Program-made: the position numbers and the translations under genes | Notes under the pieces: model-generated | Told to the model about the DNA's origin: nothing | The model's input: the letters and a program-made list of their open reading frames with translations, nothing else | Databases searched by the model: none | Source: Cryptomeria japonica | Lineage: Eukaryota; Streptophyta; Pinopsida; Cupressales; Cupressaceae | NCBI RefSeq assembly: GCF_030272615.1 | Contig: NC_081406.1 | Coordinates: 260,323,386-260,387,385 of the forward strand | DNA length: 64,000 bases | Direction of reading: 5' to 3' | Shown: positions 12,703 through 24,949 of the stretch, in pieces | Numbering within the stretch: position 1 is the first letter of the stretch | Layout of the letters: each line of letters opens with the position of its first letter

Positions 12703-13431
12703 TCAAGTCACCTTGGAAATGATACCTACAAAACATATAGGCTTCATCTTGACCTTTGGCATGTACTTTTCTTCGGCTTCATCATGCATGGCCAAATGAA
12801 AAGCTCCTTCCTTCATCTTCACTCGAGGCCTTGCTGCAAAAATCAACATCCACCATAGATGCGGTTGCTCATAAGGTGTAAATGACACCATCAATTGCCA
12901 TGCCAGTAAACTCTCAGTCCAAGAACAACTCCATGAATAGATATGAGAAATCTCAATGAACTTCATCTCAAAATGAGGAGACGTGCTCATTTGTGGGGAC
13001 CAATATAGGTGCTTGGTGGCATGCATTAGTAACCTAGGATAGAGTAGTGCTCCCATAAAGGTCATGACACCTTCATAAAGACAAATACAAATCTGATAGT
13101 GTTCATGCATGTAGACCTCTATAGCAACAAATTGATCAGTAACAACTATCTCTGTATCCTGCCTGTCAATAGGCTTCTCAAGTGCATGTGACCCTTGTAC
13201 CATGTCTTCTTCTTGTCCAATCTGTTCAACAGATCCATCATCAGGATAAAGACTATGTGCTTCAACCACATTGGTCTCTAACCCTTGCTCATCCTCAAGA
13301 ACCGTTCCCATATAAGGTTCCTCTTCAACTCTTTGCTGCTCACTCTTCACTTCAGCATGCATTTGCTGCTCAAAGTCACTGAATAGACTATCTACCTCTT
13401 CAACTTCACCTTCTATGGTACTTGGGGTCAC
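12703..13431 (-). pseudogene. Gypsy internal ORF downstream of protease, degenerate
   Basis: A 242-codon frame between the protease remnant and the 3' LTR. The first 100 residues are acidic (many E, D, Q); the rest is W/H-rich and ends just inside the LTR boundary at 12679. I do not recognise a conserved domain: no RT, RNase H or integrase motif is present, and the C-terminal portion may be noncoding trailer that happens to be open. Its position says it is what remains between protease and 3' LTR after loss of pol. Confidence 0.4.
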
Positions 13432-13554
13432 TTCTTCCTCTAAACCTCCATTGTGTATTGCTTCACCATCTACTTCTTCAACATCTTCCTCCTAGTGATT
13501 CTTATGCTCAGGGAAAACTGTTCTCTCAACCAACCCTAGAACTCTTGTCATACG

Positions 13555-13920
13555 TCATGTAGGATCATCTTCTTCCCTCATAGAGTTCAAGGTAAAATTT
13601 ATGTCATCCTTAGAAAATTGATAAACATTCCTATAAGCATCATACATAGTGCAATTGTCATATTGCCATGCTCTTCCCAAGATCAAATGGCAATCTCTCA
13701 AGGGCATAATATCACATTCCACCATCTCGTAGTAAGAACCAATATTGAAACAAACAATAGACTTCTCTAAGACATCAACCCAATGATCATCACTCAAACC
13801 AAATGCTCTGTAAGGTGTCTCATGAGGGATCCTTGGTAGATTCAACTTTTCCACCATTTCTAAGGTTGTCAAGAGAACCACTGTCAACTACAACCTTACA
13901 TACTTTACCCTTGCATTTTC
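13555..13920 (-). pseudogene. Gypsy retropepsin (aspartic protease) remnant, frameshifted at the active site
   Basis: The sequence around 13871-13900 encodes GKVCKVVVDSGS, the plant gypsy protease active site (D-S-G). The rest of the fold (EMVEKLNLPRIPH..., then CDIMPLRDCHLILGRAWQYD) continues only in another frame, from 13887 to 13555, so an indel sits immediately after the catalytic triad. The ILGRAWQ motif is the hydrophobic-G-R hallmark of the family. Protein from this copy would be inactive. Confidence 0.8.
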
Positions 13921-14029
13921 ACTTGGTTCTGAAAATGGCTTGTCTTGGATCATATCTACTCTCCATGTTGTTAGGAACTTCTTTCTTCAACTCTCACAAC
14001 TCACAACTAACTGCAAGGATCTACTTCCT

Positions 14030-14041
14030 TGCTCTGATACC
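14030..14041 (-). other. Primer binding site TGGTATCAGAGC
   Basis: Matches the initiator-tRNA-Met PBS used by many plant LTR elements. It lies three bases from the inner end (14045) of the right-hand LTR, which sets the element's orientation as minus. Confidence 0.75.
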
Positions 14042-14044
14042 AAT

Positions 14045-16001
14045 TTGATAGGGAGGAGACCATAGGAGGACCAATTAAAGCTAAGTTTATTCTTACTTGT
14101 TAAGAGACTCCTTCAAATGAGAGAGGAAAGGTTTTGGTTTTCTATTAAGACCCACTTTCAATGTTAACAAGCTTCACTCAAACCCAAAACTTCCTCCTTG
14201 AGCTCTTCCCATCATTTGTTCATACACTTGCTCACTCAAACTACCATGCTCTCATTCCTCAACCCATCAACTTCAAAACCCTAATACCCCTGCTCACCAC
14301 ACATTTTTTATACTGTTCCTTAGTAGCATTTAGCTTCTTCAAAAGTTTTAGACAAGGAGTTAAAAACTTGCTCTTGGTTTTGTTCTCAAAGACCTAGTTC
14401 AAGCTAACTTGCTCAACACTTACTCAAACCATTTCTATAGGTCTAAACCCCAAATATAGTAACCTTGCTCATACTAAGGTGTTAGGAGGTTTTCTTTAAT
14501 GTTTTCAAATGGATTCCAATGGTTCTTCAAGACCATTCAACCTTGCACAAATTGGGTTCACACTTTTTAGAAAACAAGGCTAAAAAGGCTACTAGCCGAG
14601 TAGGCCTAATTTAGGTGAAATTTGTTCACACAATGCGACGATTGAAAAATTCACCATGGATCTTGATTGGGATAGTCTATTTGAGGTCCTAGCTCACAAA
14701 TTTTTCAAGTTTTAAGCCTTGGGATGGTTGAATAGTGACTGTCCACATTTATAGCCATAAAGGTAGGGTTTTGGAGGGTTTTGAACCATAATGCATTATA
14801 AATCACTTCTCTATCTTGTATCAAGCTTCCAAAATGTCAATGCAGCTCTTCCACACTAATCATAACTCTCCCCTATCTCTGTCCTGCAAACATTTCAACA
14901 AATACTTGGCAAACAAACACCAAGAAAGCAATTTTTGACAACAAATTCACTGTTTACTGCTGCAACACTGTTAATTCTGCTCATTGAAGGAAATGTAATG
15001 TGGTTTTCTCCATTCACAATGCAAAACAACTTCATAACAACATAACAAACCTTCAACTAGGAAGATTGACAATTAAAACTCATTAGAAATTGACTGAGAC
15101 CATTAACTCGCTTGCTTCTAACCGAGTTTCCACTATGCACTTGCCTAGAGCTTGGTCCCATTCATCTTTTCCACCATGACTGACAGCAAAAACTTAAAAT
15201 ACAATATGTACAAAGGTCTAACTTGGTCTCCAAGGTTCATTTTTTCTTGTTTACCCATGGAGACCAAGTGTTTCGACCCATTTTTGTCAAAACCTAGTTC
15301 AAGGCAATGAACTGGCAAAACTAAAAGATTTTATTTGATAAACCAAAACATAATAAAAATCCTGACACAAAAAATGAAAAACCTTCATAAAACCTTGACA
15401 CAAACTCCAATGAAAGTATAGTATGGAAATAGTGCTCTGTACGGACTGTTACAACAGATTAAGCTTAAAAAGCATGAAAAATAGTCATATTTCATTAACT
15501 TCCTCTTGCTAATACCAAGCCAACCCATTTAGAATGTTTGAAGTGTCCTTATATAGGCACACTCAAACCATTCCAACCATTATGGCATCCATAACTACCT
15601 TGTAGAGTGATTTTACAACTTTTTTCACTTTTTCTCAAAATGTTGCTTGACAACATTAGCAATTTTTGACTCTTAGTGCATTTTTGGCTTACAAGACAAA
15701 TATCTTCCACCTAACCATTTGAGATGGTGTCAAATAAATAAATACACCTACTCCAATTCCTTTCTAGGCATGTTACAAGGTTTTTAACACATTGTCACTA
15801 TAATGCCATTTTTGGCTTACAAGGCACTATGGGCCAAAACTGGAAAGAAAACTTGAGAAAAATTATCGAAACAACCATAAGATAAACCTAAACCATAATG
15901 AAACCTAAAACACACACTTGGACTCTTACAATAGTCCTTTATTCAATTCATGATCCCATCAGGATCAAACAAGCCAAAATTGTGAAGGTGCTCCTGCACC
16001 A
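14045..16001 (-). repeat. 5' LTR of the broken gypsy element
   Basis: Minus-strand start TGGTGCAGGAGCACC at 16001, end at 14045 next to the PBS. The segment 14445-16001 is duplicated at 11123-12679. 14045-14444 is present only here. Confidence 0.8.
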
Positions 16002-16039
16002 ATGTCCCATTTGATCGACATGTAAAAACAAAGAAAAAT

Positions 16040-16645
16040 GTGATGCAAAAAGAAAAAGAGATATACAAAAGGCCACAAAGGCCCATTGAGAAAAAGAAAG
16101 AAATTTCAAAAACCATATGGGTTCCTAAGGTGCTTGTAGAAGCAATGCATTCCAAGGGACTACAAAAGAAAGAAATTTCCAAAAGGCCACAAAGGCCCAC
16201 AAAGAAAGAAGAAAAGTCAAAATGTGTATGGCTTCCCAAGTCTTACATCAAGACAATGCATTCTAAAGTATCACAAAAAAATGAAAAATCAAGAACCATA
16301 TGGATTCCCAAGTTGCTCGTACAGGACTTGCACACTAAAGAAAAATCAAAATTGGTATTCAAGTGTGCTATGCCAGTTTCTCCCACATCCACTATTTCAA
16401 AACCTATTTCACCTCCTTCATCCATTTTTCATCCTTGTGTCCTAAAATCTACATCAACCTTTCCATCAAAATCACAAACTCTGAAATCCACTATTCCTCC
16501 ATCAGTCCACCGCCCCTCAAGGTGTGTGCCAATGTTGATCTTGCCAGCATTTCCATCCAGCCATGCACAATTCTTCAAACATCCCATCCATTATACAACA
16601 CCTATGTTCTATCCTTCCACCCCTCTTATCCAATCCTTTGCATAA
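16040..16645 (+). CDS. Hypothetical ORF with three IWVPK-type repeats
   Basis: A 201-codon frame. Its N-terminal half contains three related modules: KTIWVPKVLVEAMHSK, KCVWLPKSYIKTMHSK and RTIWIPKLLVQDLHTK. They are separated by basic KKEISKRPQRP-type linkers, at roughly 108- and 72-bp spacing. The C-terminal half is P/S/T-rich and largely follows a repeated noncoding-looking segment. No catalytic domain is visible. It lies in the outer LTR element between the broken gypsy copy and the 3' LTR, so it may be a remnant of that element's coding region. Function unknown. Confidence 0.35.
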   Translation: MMQKEKEIYKRPQRPIEKKKEISKTIWVPKVLVEAMHSKGLQKKEISKRPQRPTKKEEKSKCVWLPKSYIKTMHSKVSQKNEKSRTIWIPKLLVQDLHTKEKSKLVFKCAMPVSPTSTISKPISPPSSIFHPCVLKSTSTFPSKSQTLKSTIPPSVHRPSRCVPMLILPAFPSSHAQFFKHPIHYTTPMFYPSTPLIQSFA

Positions 16646-16766
16646 ATCCTCATAACCTCATCCAGCCATGCACAATTCTTCCAACATCCCATCCATTATC
16701 CAACACCTATGTTCTATCCTTCCATCCCTCTTATCCACTCCTTTGCATAAATCCTCATAACCTTTT
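16555..16766 (+). repeat. Tandem duplication, period 106 bp
   Basis: Two near-identical copies (16555-16660 and 16661-16766) contain agccatgcacaattcttc and cctatgttctatccttcca. Confidence 0.85.
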
Positions 16767-18883
16767 TGTCTTATCATCCATTTTATCTCCCTTTACCATC
16801 ACCCTATTGACATCTTTGAGCATACCTTCAATAGCCATGGATCATTATAGAACATCTTTTAGGGGTACTCTCTAGAGAACAACTTAATTCCTGAGTCATA
16901 TCTCCTATCATGTATCCATTATCTTCCAAAAAAAAAAAAAGAGAGAAAAAAAATGAAAAGAAAAAAGTGAAAAAGAAAAATAATAAAGAGAAAAAAAAAA
17001 ATTTGTCCATTGGTGAAAACCTAGCAAACAGGCGCCTTGGGCAAGTACCATGATGAAAACCTGACAAACAAACATCATACGTAATCCATTATCTTCTTGC
17101 ACTATTCACTGGGGGCAAGTTCCATCCATGTTATCTTATCCACCACATCCATCTATTATCCTTCAGCCTCTATTTTCCTTCATCCTCCATTATCCCTCAT
17201 TTACTCAACCTACATGTGTATCCCTTTTCCACCTTTGATCTTGACAAGGTTAAGGATCTTTGTAGGATTCATGTGTCCTATCTATTGCATCTGATCCACA
17301 CCCTTCAGCTCATATCCTTCATTACCACCCTTTGATCTTTCTAACTATATCCAAACCCATCTCTTGATCTTGATCAAAATTAAGGACATAAAATATAACA
17401 AACCTCTTGACATGGTCATTTCTTTGGACCATATGAAATTAGTTACACCATACCCTTGTTTTATTTTTCTATATCTGGTCCTTGAGCTTGGATTAACATG
17501 TTACTCTATTTTGAGATAGTCCTTGACAATCACATAAGCTTTCTCCATCATTCACTTATCCATTCATGTCCCGTTCATTCATTCATCCACTCAAAATCCC
17601 TTATGCCTTGCTAGACACTAGGGGCAAATATTCAAAAAAATCATAAAAATCGTAAAATATCCGGAAAAAATCATAAAAATCCTAAAATGTCGTGAAAAAA
17701 TCATAAAAATCATAAAATATCCGGAAAAAAACCCTAAAAATCATAAAAATCCAAAAACATGTAATAAACATTGCGATGACACAAACACTTTGGACAAGAA
17801 TGCAGCTTTGGAACTTCAATGGACTCATGATAGGACGAGACTTAAATTGAGCAAACAAGACAACATATGAACAACTTATACACCCGAACCCATCAACTGT
17901 GAACAAAAAAATCATTTGACATGAAACATATCATTTGCTTATTTTCTCTTGATTGTTTTTTATTTTCCTTTTTGATGACATGTCTTTTATCTTTTCCAAG
18001 ATGTCTCTGACTAGAGATTTTATCTTGAGGATGTCATTGACTAGAAAGGTGAGGATGGGGCATGTTCACTTGTTTGCTGCTTATGGGATGTTCCTTAGGA
18101 ATATGATGACATGTCTTAGGACATGATCACTTAAGATCATCGAGGACATATTGGTCTAATACACACTGAGGCATTACTTTACTGTCTGATATATTTTCTT
18201 TCTCACAATTGGTGTGACCAATTCATTTGGATCTAATTCATATCCAAATGATTTTTTCCTTTTTGCTATAGTAAGCTCGATGATGATATAAGCACTTAAA
18301 AAAAAGCACAAGAATTCTCATCACCTTTCATATCCTCTTTCTCATCACTCATTCTTTTTTTCTCATCACTTTTCTTTTCTCATCCTCCTTTTCATCTATA
18401 TTTTTCATCATTTCTTTCATCATCTTCTTCATTCTTCTTATTGCAGTGAGATCGATCAAACACTTTATCCAACTGATGCATGTCTTTTAACATTTAATCT
18501 CTTTATCAACCACCTTGCTTCTTGCAATCTCAATGCCCTGGGTCAATCAATCAATCATTGGATCACCTTATCTTGTGCTAGCATCAATCCCTATTAGCTT
18601 AATCAGCTTATCAATTCAGCTATACTTTTCATTTCCATCAATTGTTCAGTTACACCTCATAGACTGTGCATTTCTATAAAATGTACATCTCAACCTAATC
18701 ACTTGCGCAATATCAATCGTCCAATATTCTCTCCCATGATCTATCGAGAGATCAATCTCCATCATTCTGTTCGATCAATCTCTCGAGGGGGGATAACCAA
18801 TCAATCATCATCCTTACCAGGACACCTCTAGGGCATATACAGTTGATCATTTTCTTTGAAACAACGTGACAAGCTGCATTGTC
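16767..18883 (+). other. Noncoding 3' internal region of outer LTR element
   Basis: Contains an A-rich tract (16929-17001), an attggtgaaaacctagcaaac word that recurs within 60 bp, and an A-rich tandem repeat at 17633-17757 (unit near catawaaaatccggaaaaaat). There are also ctcatca-rich pyrimidine runs (18320-18440). No protein domain seen. Confidence 0.6.
17633..17757 (+). repeat. A-rich tandem repeat around ATCATAAAAATC
   Basis: The words aaaaaatcataaaaatc and taaaatatccggaaaaa recur four to five times in 125 bp. Confidence 0.75.
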
Positions 18884-18898
18884 TCAAAGAGGGGCAAA
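18884..18898 (+). other. Polypurine tract of outer element
   Basis: caaagaggggcaaaa lies immediately before the 3' LTR start TGTAGACAC at 18899, the expected site of plus-strand priming. Confidence 0.75.
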
Positions 18899-19189
18899 AT
18901 GTAGACACATAAAAATTTCCATTAATTTGTCCTCATTTAATTTCAAATTTCTTCGAACATCAGGTGAGTCCCTATTATTACACTATTATTTCCATAATTC
19001 ATTATTCATAATTTCCATTTTTCATTATATTATTATTAATATCTCATCATTTATCTATTAAATTTATTAAATAAAACATTATATCATATTCATTTCTAGG
19101 CCTTCATGAATTCACCTTATATGCATTTCTCTATTTATTTAATAAAACCCTTTAATATCCCCTCCTACAACTTACCATTTCCTATTTAC
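18899..19189 (+). repeat. 3' LTR of outer element, first part
   Basis: Matches 9753-10040. It is interrupted at 19189 by a nested element. The TSD TTTAC occupies 19185-19189 and is repeated at 32403-32407, where the LTR resumes. Confidence 0.9.
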
Positions 19190-20008
19190 TATTAGGATTC
19201 CCACAATACTGAGAGGGAGGGGGGGGGGGGGGGGGGGGCGCTGAATCAGTATTGTACCGATTAGTACAATTTCTTAACTTAAAACATGCAGAACATATTA
19301 ATATTGTATACCGGTAAACTGAAAGTAATGCAATAAATAGAGATAACAGCAACCACATGAAAAGCACACCATAACACAATATTTTAACGAGGAAACTTGG
19401 TGTGGGAAAAACCTCGGTGGGATTTGTGACCCACAATATTCACTTACTGGCCAATAAGAGAATATTACTGCTACAATAGGGGCCTGCACATGTAGGAAGG
19501 CCAAGTGCCTAGAGCTCACTGCTCAAATACAAAATGGGAAGTCTCACTGACTTACAAAATGGATTATATAAATCTAGTGTCTTGTACTGCTTCAAAATAG
19601 CATCTATTATGCCAGATCCAGTACCGGTTTCTGCTCTGCTTCTTACATAAACCCTTAACCTATAATTCGCATAATAGGTCTACCTTATTTTGCCTATTTT
19701 CATTACTCCATGCTTACCTAATTGTTCTATAATGATCTCTCCTATATATAAGAGTCATTTTATAACTTTCCAAGTTGGCTTACAATGATTTTACAATAAT
19801 AAAAATATATTATCAACAAAATTCTTGTCGGCTTTTGTGTCGGTATGCTTCCTTTCACTATTGGTGTCAATGGTCTGTGTGTTGGTGTAGAATCTGACTT
19901 TGCTAGTGCCAGTAGATTGCCTTGCTGGTGTCATAGGATTGTAAGGTTGCCATCAATGACAAAACCTTCAATCACCTACAATGTCTCATTGGAGTGCATT
20001 TGCCAACA
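19190..20008 (-). repeat. 3' LTR of the 19190-32402 element
   Basis: 819 bp, ending at the PPT-LTR junction (gggggagat|tgttggcaaatg on the minus strand). Contains a TATA-like TCTTATATATAGG (minus, near 19740-19752) and a hairpin with an expanded 20-G run at 19204-19254. Confidence 0.9.
19204..19254 (-). other. LTR hairpin, stem CAATACTGA/TCAGTATTG, 20-G loop
   Basis: Perfect 9-bp inverted repeat around a G-run expanded to 20 consecutive G. The partner LTR has only 7 G. Confidence 0.75.
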
Positions 20009-20025
20009 ATCTCCCCCTTCGGCAT
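20009..20025 (-). other. Polypurine tract (minus strand)
   Basis: The minus strand reads a purine-rich stretch ending GGGGGAGAT directly before the LTR start TGTTGG at 20008. Confidence 0.8.
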
Positions 20026-20216
20026 TGATGGCAACACTCATGAGAAAAATTCAAAAGTGTAACCAACAATTGAAGTCCAAAAATGTTACCAAAAATGTGT
20101 GCTCCCCCTGAGCAGATAATCCCTAAGTTATTGGACTTTTCTCATACCACTACTACTCCCCCTTTGGCATCAATGACAAAGGTTGTCAAAGTGTCAATAG
20201 AGTGTAGTTTACTGCT

Positions 20217-23200
20217 TTACCCTTGTAACTGGTTGGTTACAATCTGAAAAAGATCCGCCAAAAGTAGATTCAGGCTCTCAAGGAATTTTTTGCTATCTTT
20301 TATTGCAGCCTCTGTCCTCTAAACTGTACCAGTGAGGTGTTGCATTTGCTCTGCCAGTGTTTTCTGTCCTTGAACCAAAGCATCTAATATTTCCTTCCTT
20401 AAGGAGGTGAGCTAGTCCAGTTTTGGACTAAGTCTCCATTTAAGATCTTGTGCCTTACTTTTTATCCTTTCCTTTTCTCTTTCCAACTTTAATAGTTCTT
20501 CCTCAAAACCTGTTATCTTCTGCTGAAAAATTGATAATGAATCAGATGAATTAATGAAATTGTCAGCTAGTTGATTAATTTCTTCTTGTATCTTGTTGAT
20601 CTTTTTGTCTATATCAACTTTCAAAAAGTTAGTTTTGCATGTGACTTTGTACAAAGTCTTGAATTCTTTCAATGTTCTACGTAGTTCCGGTAGAAGTGCG
20701 TCAAACTGCCTTGTACACTTCTTTATTTCTTCCTCAAAGAATTTGTGTTTTTCTTTTTCTAATCTCTCCTTGAATGCTTCCTCTTTTATTTGTTCAACTG
20801 TCACAGTGTTTTCAGTAATATACTTAGACAAAGTGTCAAGTTGACTCAAAGAATCTTTATTATCTACATTACATTTTGGAGCTATCATTTTCAAAATTGG
20901 AATGGTATCATCTATAGCCTTGTATGCTTGCGAGCTACAATCTGTTATTTTCTTTATGGAGTCCAAAAGAACTTCTGTTACATTAGTTGATTTGAATCCT
21001 ATAGTTGAAGGGCCAACACTCTGTATCTCATTGGTGGGAGCAACATCCTTGCTTGTGGTGACCTCTGGTAGGTCAGTTTGTGTTTCCATTTCTTTAAGCA
21101 AAGGTTTGTCTTGCTCAGTTGTTGCTGGTGGCACTAACTCTGTATTAACCTGTTGCTGTGATGGAGCCTATTGCTCTGCTTGTTGTTATGTATGTTGATC
21201 AGCCTGTTGCTTTGTGTTACCATCTACCGGTTTACCTTTATCTGTTACTGGTGGCTCACTAGCCATATCTATCTTTCTAGTTGTGTCCATATCTACCACA
21301 ATGTTAACTTTCTGAGTATCAATGTCAACTGTGTATAATACCTCAGAATTGGGATTGGTGTCCTCTTGTGGTATATCCATACTCTCATTAGCCAGTTGAT
21401 CTTCAGTGGTAGCTACCGATGGAGTATCTAGAGGCGGTGGGGTTAGATTATCTGTTATTTTTATGCTGAGTGGTCCACCAACCTTTCTTTTTCCTTTATC
21501 CTTATCTTTCTAATATACTTTGATAGGTTTGGGATTTCTCTACTCTTCTTTCTTTTCCTTCTCTACAAGGAATATATCCCATGCATTTTCACTACAACCT
21601 CATTTACTCTACCAACCATAAGTGCTATATGTCGGTGTGTAGTTGATAATACTAACCGGTTAGCCTCTGCAATCAGATCATCTATCTCCTTTGGTGAGTT
21701 AACAGGATAAACAGCAAGTAGTTTTTCAATTTTTATTTTCTTGTCAAGCTCTACAACAGCTTGCCTTCTAGCTTCAAGTCTTCTAAACAATTTCGTCGGT
21801 AATTCATCCACAACTTGCATCAAAAATTTCTTATAGATATCCAAGTGTAGAATTACACTATTTTCAACTTTATCTTTGTCATCAACAGATAATGTATCAT
21901 ATAATTTGTTGATGTTTTTCAATATTCCATCCTCTGTGATTTCATTCAGAAGTTCATTAATAGAAGCAATGGTTTGTTGAGTCTTCTTCTTTGGAGTTAT
22001 TTTCTTAGATGGGGGCCTTACTGCCTGTTATTTCTGTCTGGTTTGTCTAGGAGAAGGTGTAGATACCGGTGAAGGTTTCCCTTTTCTTTCAACTCTTTTG
22101 AATCCCACTGGTATATCACTTTCTGAGGAAGTACCAACCGGTGAAAGGTGTGTTTCCAGTTGAGGAGTTTCTAACTCACTTTCACTTATGCCAGTTTGTT
22201 TTAACACATCATCTTTTAATGTGTTTGCCTGTCAGGTACCTCTTCTCACAGTTGCTTCAACCTTCTTAAGATTTTTCTTCAATTGAATTTGACTCTCTTT
22301 TGTTTTAGCATTTCCAAATACCTCTTCTTTAGGTTCCTCAAGTGCTTCTAGGAGGGCTTTTGCATATGTTTCTATTATGCGGTCATCAGTTTCATATCCC
22401 ATTTCAGTAACCCAAATTGTTCTTGGGATGACTGCCTCCATCCAAATCTCATCCTTTTTAATAACAAAATAAATTTCCTTCTTATACTTATTCACAATAG
22501 CTTGTGATAGTCTTACTCTTGTCTTCATCCAGGCCTTCAATACCTGAAAGTACTCATTTACATTCTTTTCTCTATTTTCACCCATGTTATTTAGGAGGTC
22601 AAACAGTTGTTTGCCTACTGGTATATCAAAGACCTAGATTTTTGTTGCCAATACTAGGCACCTATTTTGTTATGTGTAGCATTAAACAGACAAGTAGGTT
22701 TCCAAATCTAAATGTCCCCTTTTTGTCTTTCTTGATCTTTCCAAGATTATCAATCAGTTCATCCTTCAACCATTCACACACATCTATTTTTGCATTATCC
22801 TTGATCATATCATAAGCACTCTTTATGCATAAACTAGAAACTAAGTTTAACCTATTTGCATGTGTAGTTTTATAGCCTAAAATCATGCTAATGAATCTAA
22901 CATTGATGTCGGTTACATCATTTACCCTTAAGGATCTCTTGTCAAATGTTGCACTAGTTAGGTTAATTACTAGGTCATTTGAGACCTACTTTGTTTTATC
23001 TGGTCTGTTACCGGTGGAGGGTAACCCTATTACAGCTTTTACTACCTCTTTAGTAATTTTATGAACTGAGTCTAACTAGAAGAATGCACCATGTACCCTG
23101 CTTAGAACTATCCTTATAAATTCCTTAGGGAAATCCAGAATGCTAAGAATTTCAATGAATCCTAGGGTTTCAACTATTTTGTGTTCAGGTTTCACATTTC

Positions 23201-23450
23201 TGGAATCATCACAAATTATAGTCTTATACATGTTCTTAATTTCTTCATCACCTAATTCTTCAATGTGACAATGAATGTACATTCTAGGGTCTTCTGCAAA
23301 AACTACTCATTTGGGAATTTGAGAAAATGCACCAACATTATCATCCTTTTTGGCTATCTCAGGAACTAACTGAAATACGGGTCTAGGGCTGTTAATCACT
23401 TCGACAACAGTAGGGTTTGCTATGAATTTAGGAACAGATGAAGATGCCAT
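20217..23450 (-). pseudogene. ORF2 of the non-autonomous family, about 1,070 codons, function unknown
   Basis: ATG at 23450, natural stop near 20217-20219. The N-terminal 350 residues are the best conserved part between copies, with EDPRMYIHCHIEELG, FPKEFIRIVLSRVHG, IDVCEWLKDELIDNL, GTFRFGNLLVCLML and RTIWVTEMGYE. The middle is basic and Ser/Pro-rich. Then come a helical stretch (HLDIYKKFLMQVVDELPTKLFRRLEARR), an acidic T/P-rich spacer, and a C-terminal coiled coil (about 20412-20800). Most of it lies in one frame, but the section of about 22600-21560 is shifted by one. Stops interrupt the N-terminal part, including one in place of the W that follows HGAFF. No polymerase, nuclease or protease motif is visible. 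Related copies are at 57557-60882 and 56227-64000. Confidence 0.75.
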
Positions 23451-23795
23451 GATTACAAATACCTTTCTTTGCCTTAGGAATGATTGCTTGATGAGTTGCT
23501 TTGCTTCTTAGCTCTAAATGCCTTTGCTCAGGAGTTTTCGTGTTCTTCAAAGATTTGAATGCTTGGTGAAATGAAAATAGAGCCAAAAACACTATTTTAT
23601 AATGTTGATTCTGCCAACCACCACATTTAATGCTTGCCGGTTAAGTGAAAACTTAACTTATCTGCCGGTATAGAAGTAATTTCAACTTCATACCATCAAC
23701 TGAGGGAATAATAGCATGTTTTACATTTGATTGCCAAACCCTCAAAAGAATTTTCTTCAGTTAGATGAAGAGTCTCCTGCTGGTGGAGTGCTACT

Positions 23796-24892
23796 CTATT
23801 CTGCCGGTGGAGTGTTACTAGGTTCTACCAGTGGAGGAGTATTCCCAACACTATTTAGGTCTGACTTTCTAATCCATTGTCTTGAGAACTCTTGTTTTAC
23901 CTCTTCAACCTTTTCTTTACCCTTCAAGCTAGTACTGTTATTACTTGCCGGTGGTGCCTTTTACAAAATTTTGCAATATGTCCAATCTTGTTACAAGCAT
24001 AACAAGTTACATTGTTTTTCTGAATAGCCTTCCCATATCCTATGTCAGTTTGTGTTCTACATTGATTAGATAGATGTCCAAATCTTCCACAAATATAACA
24101 TCTTACATTCATTCTGCAATTCTCAGAATTATGACCAATTTTGTTGCATTTGGAACATTGACCGGTGGGTGTATTTGTACTCTGATAATTTCTAGATCTA
24201 CACTGATTTTCTCTATGACCATACTTGTTACAGTTGAAGCATTTTCCATTAAATTTATAAGCATTTGGTTGTCTTACCGGTTTGCTATGATCTTGTGTGT
24301 TTGTAGTACCGAAGCTTTCACCAACTTCAAAGCCAAGGCCATTACTGTCACCATTTGGTTTCTGATTCTTCAGCATTTCACTAAGTTCTTCTAAGCTTTT
24401 CTTTAATTTCTCCTTGTGTTGATTTACAGCAGCCAATTCTCTTTCCAAGATTTCTTTCTGTCTCATGAGTTCATTTGAGTCATTTTGTGCATGCATCATA
24501 TCTATTTTCAACAAATCATTTTCATAACTAAGTCTTGTATTTGTGTTTTCAACATCATTCAGTCTTCTAGTCAATTCTTCTTCATTCTTCTTCCTATCTT
24601 CAATTTCTTTACAAAATCTCATAGTCATATCCTACATCTCATTCTTTGTTGCCATGTTTTCTTGTTTCAGCTTGCCTATAAGATCACTAAGAGTTTCTTT
24701 TTCACCATTCTCATTCTACATCTTTTCACAAAGTTCTCTTCTCTTGTTTCTTGCAATGGTAAGATTTTCTTGAAGTGCTTGAATAATATCCTGTGCAGCC
24801 TTTAGATCATCTTCAAGTTTTATATTTTTCAATTTTTCTGTATCATAATCTAATAAGAGAGCTGCTTCTAATTGCTTCGTCAAGTTTTCCAT
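23796..24892 (-). pseudogene. ORF1 of the non-autonomous family: coiled coil + four CCHC zinc knuckles
   Basis: ATG at 24892 (MENLTKQLEAALL). A long heptad-rich coiled coil (about residues 10-175) is followed by four CCHC motifs in tandem: CFNCNKYGHRENQC, CSKCNKIGHNSENC, CYICGRFGHLSNQC and CYACNKIGHIAKFC. Frame is kept through two TAG codons (24716-24718 and 24632-24634) that replace glutamine in relatives. An indel just after the fourth knuckle moves the short C-terminal tail to another frame, ending at 23796. The architecture suggests an RNA-binding, self-associating protein taking the place of Gag. No capsid or UBN2 domain is recognisable, unlike the copia gag at 29792-31027. The zinc-knuckle assignment is firm; the packaging role is inference. 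Confidence 0.85.
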
Positions 24893-24949
24893 CTCTACCA
24901 CTATCAAGATCTTCCTCGAGTTGTTAGGCTTTTGAAAATAGAGGACCAC

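Larger units (their letters stand above)
11120..16001 (-). mobile_element. Broken Ty3/gypsy element, LTRs plus protease remnant, minus strand
   Basis: Two long direct repeats (about 11123-12679 and 14445-16001) flank a short internal region with a PBS (14030-14041) and a retropepsin remnant. Sense is minus because the PBS abuts the right-hand LTR. The right LTR extends to 14045 (1,957 bp), whereas the left copy lacks the last roughly 390 bp before the expected end, so this is a truncated copy with no TSD. Gag, RT, RNase H and integrase are absent: only about 1.35 kb lies between PBS and 3' LTR. Confidence 0.8.

Noticed and set aside
16243-16445. Overlapping ORFs in other frames at 16.2-16.9 kb
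   Set aside because: They overlap the WVPK-repeat ORF or the pyrimidine-rich tandem duplication and carry no motif.
20593-21198. Plus-strand ORFs rich in V, S and F
   Set aside because: Antisense shadows of the ORF2 C-terminal coiled coil.
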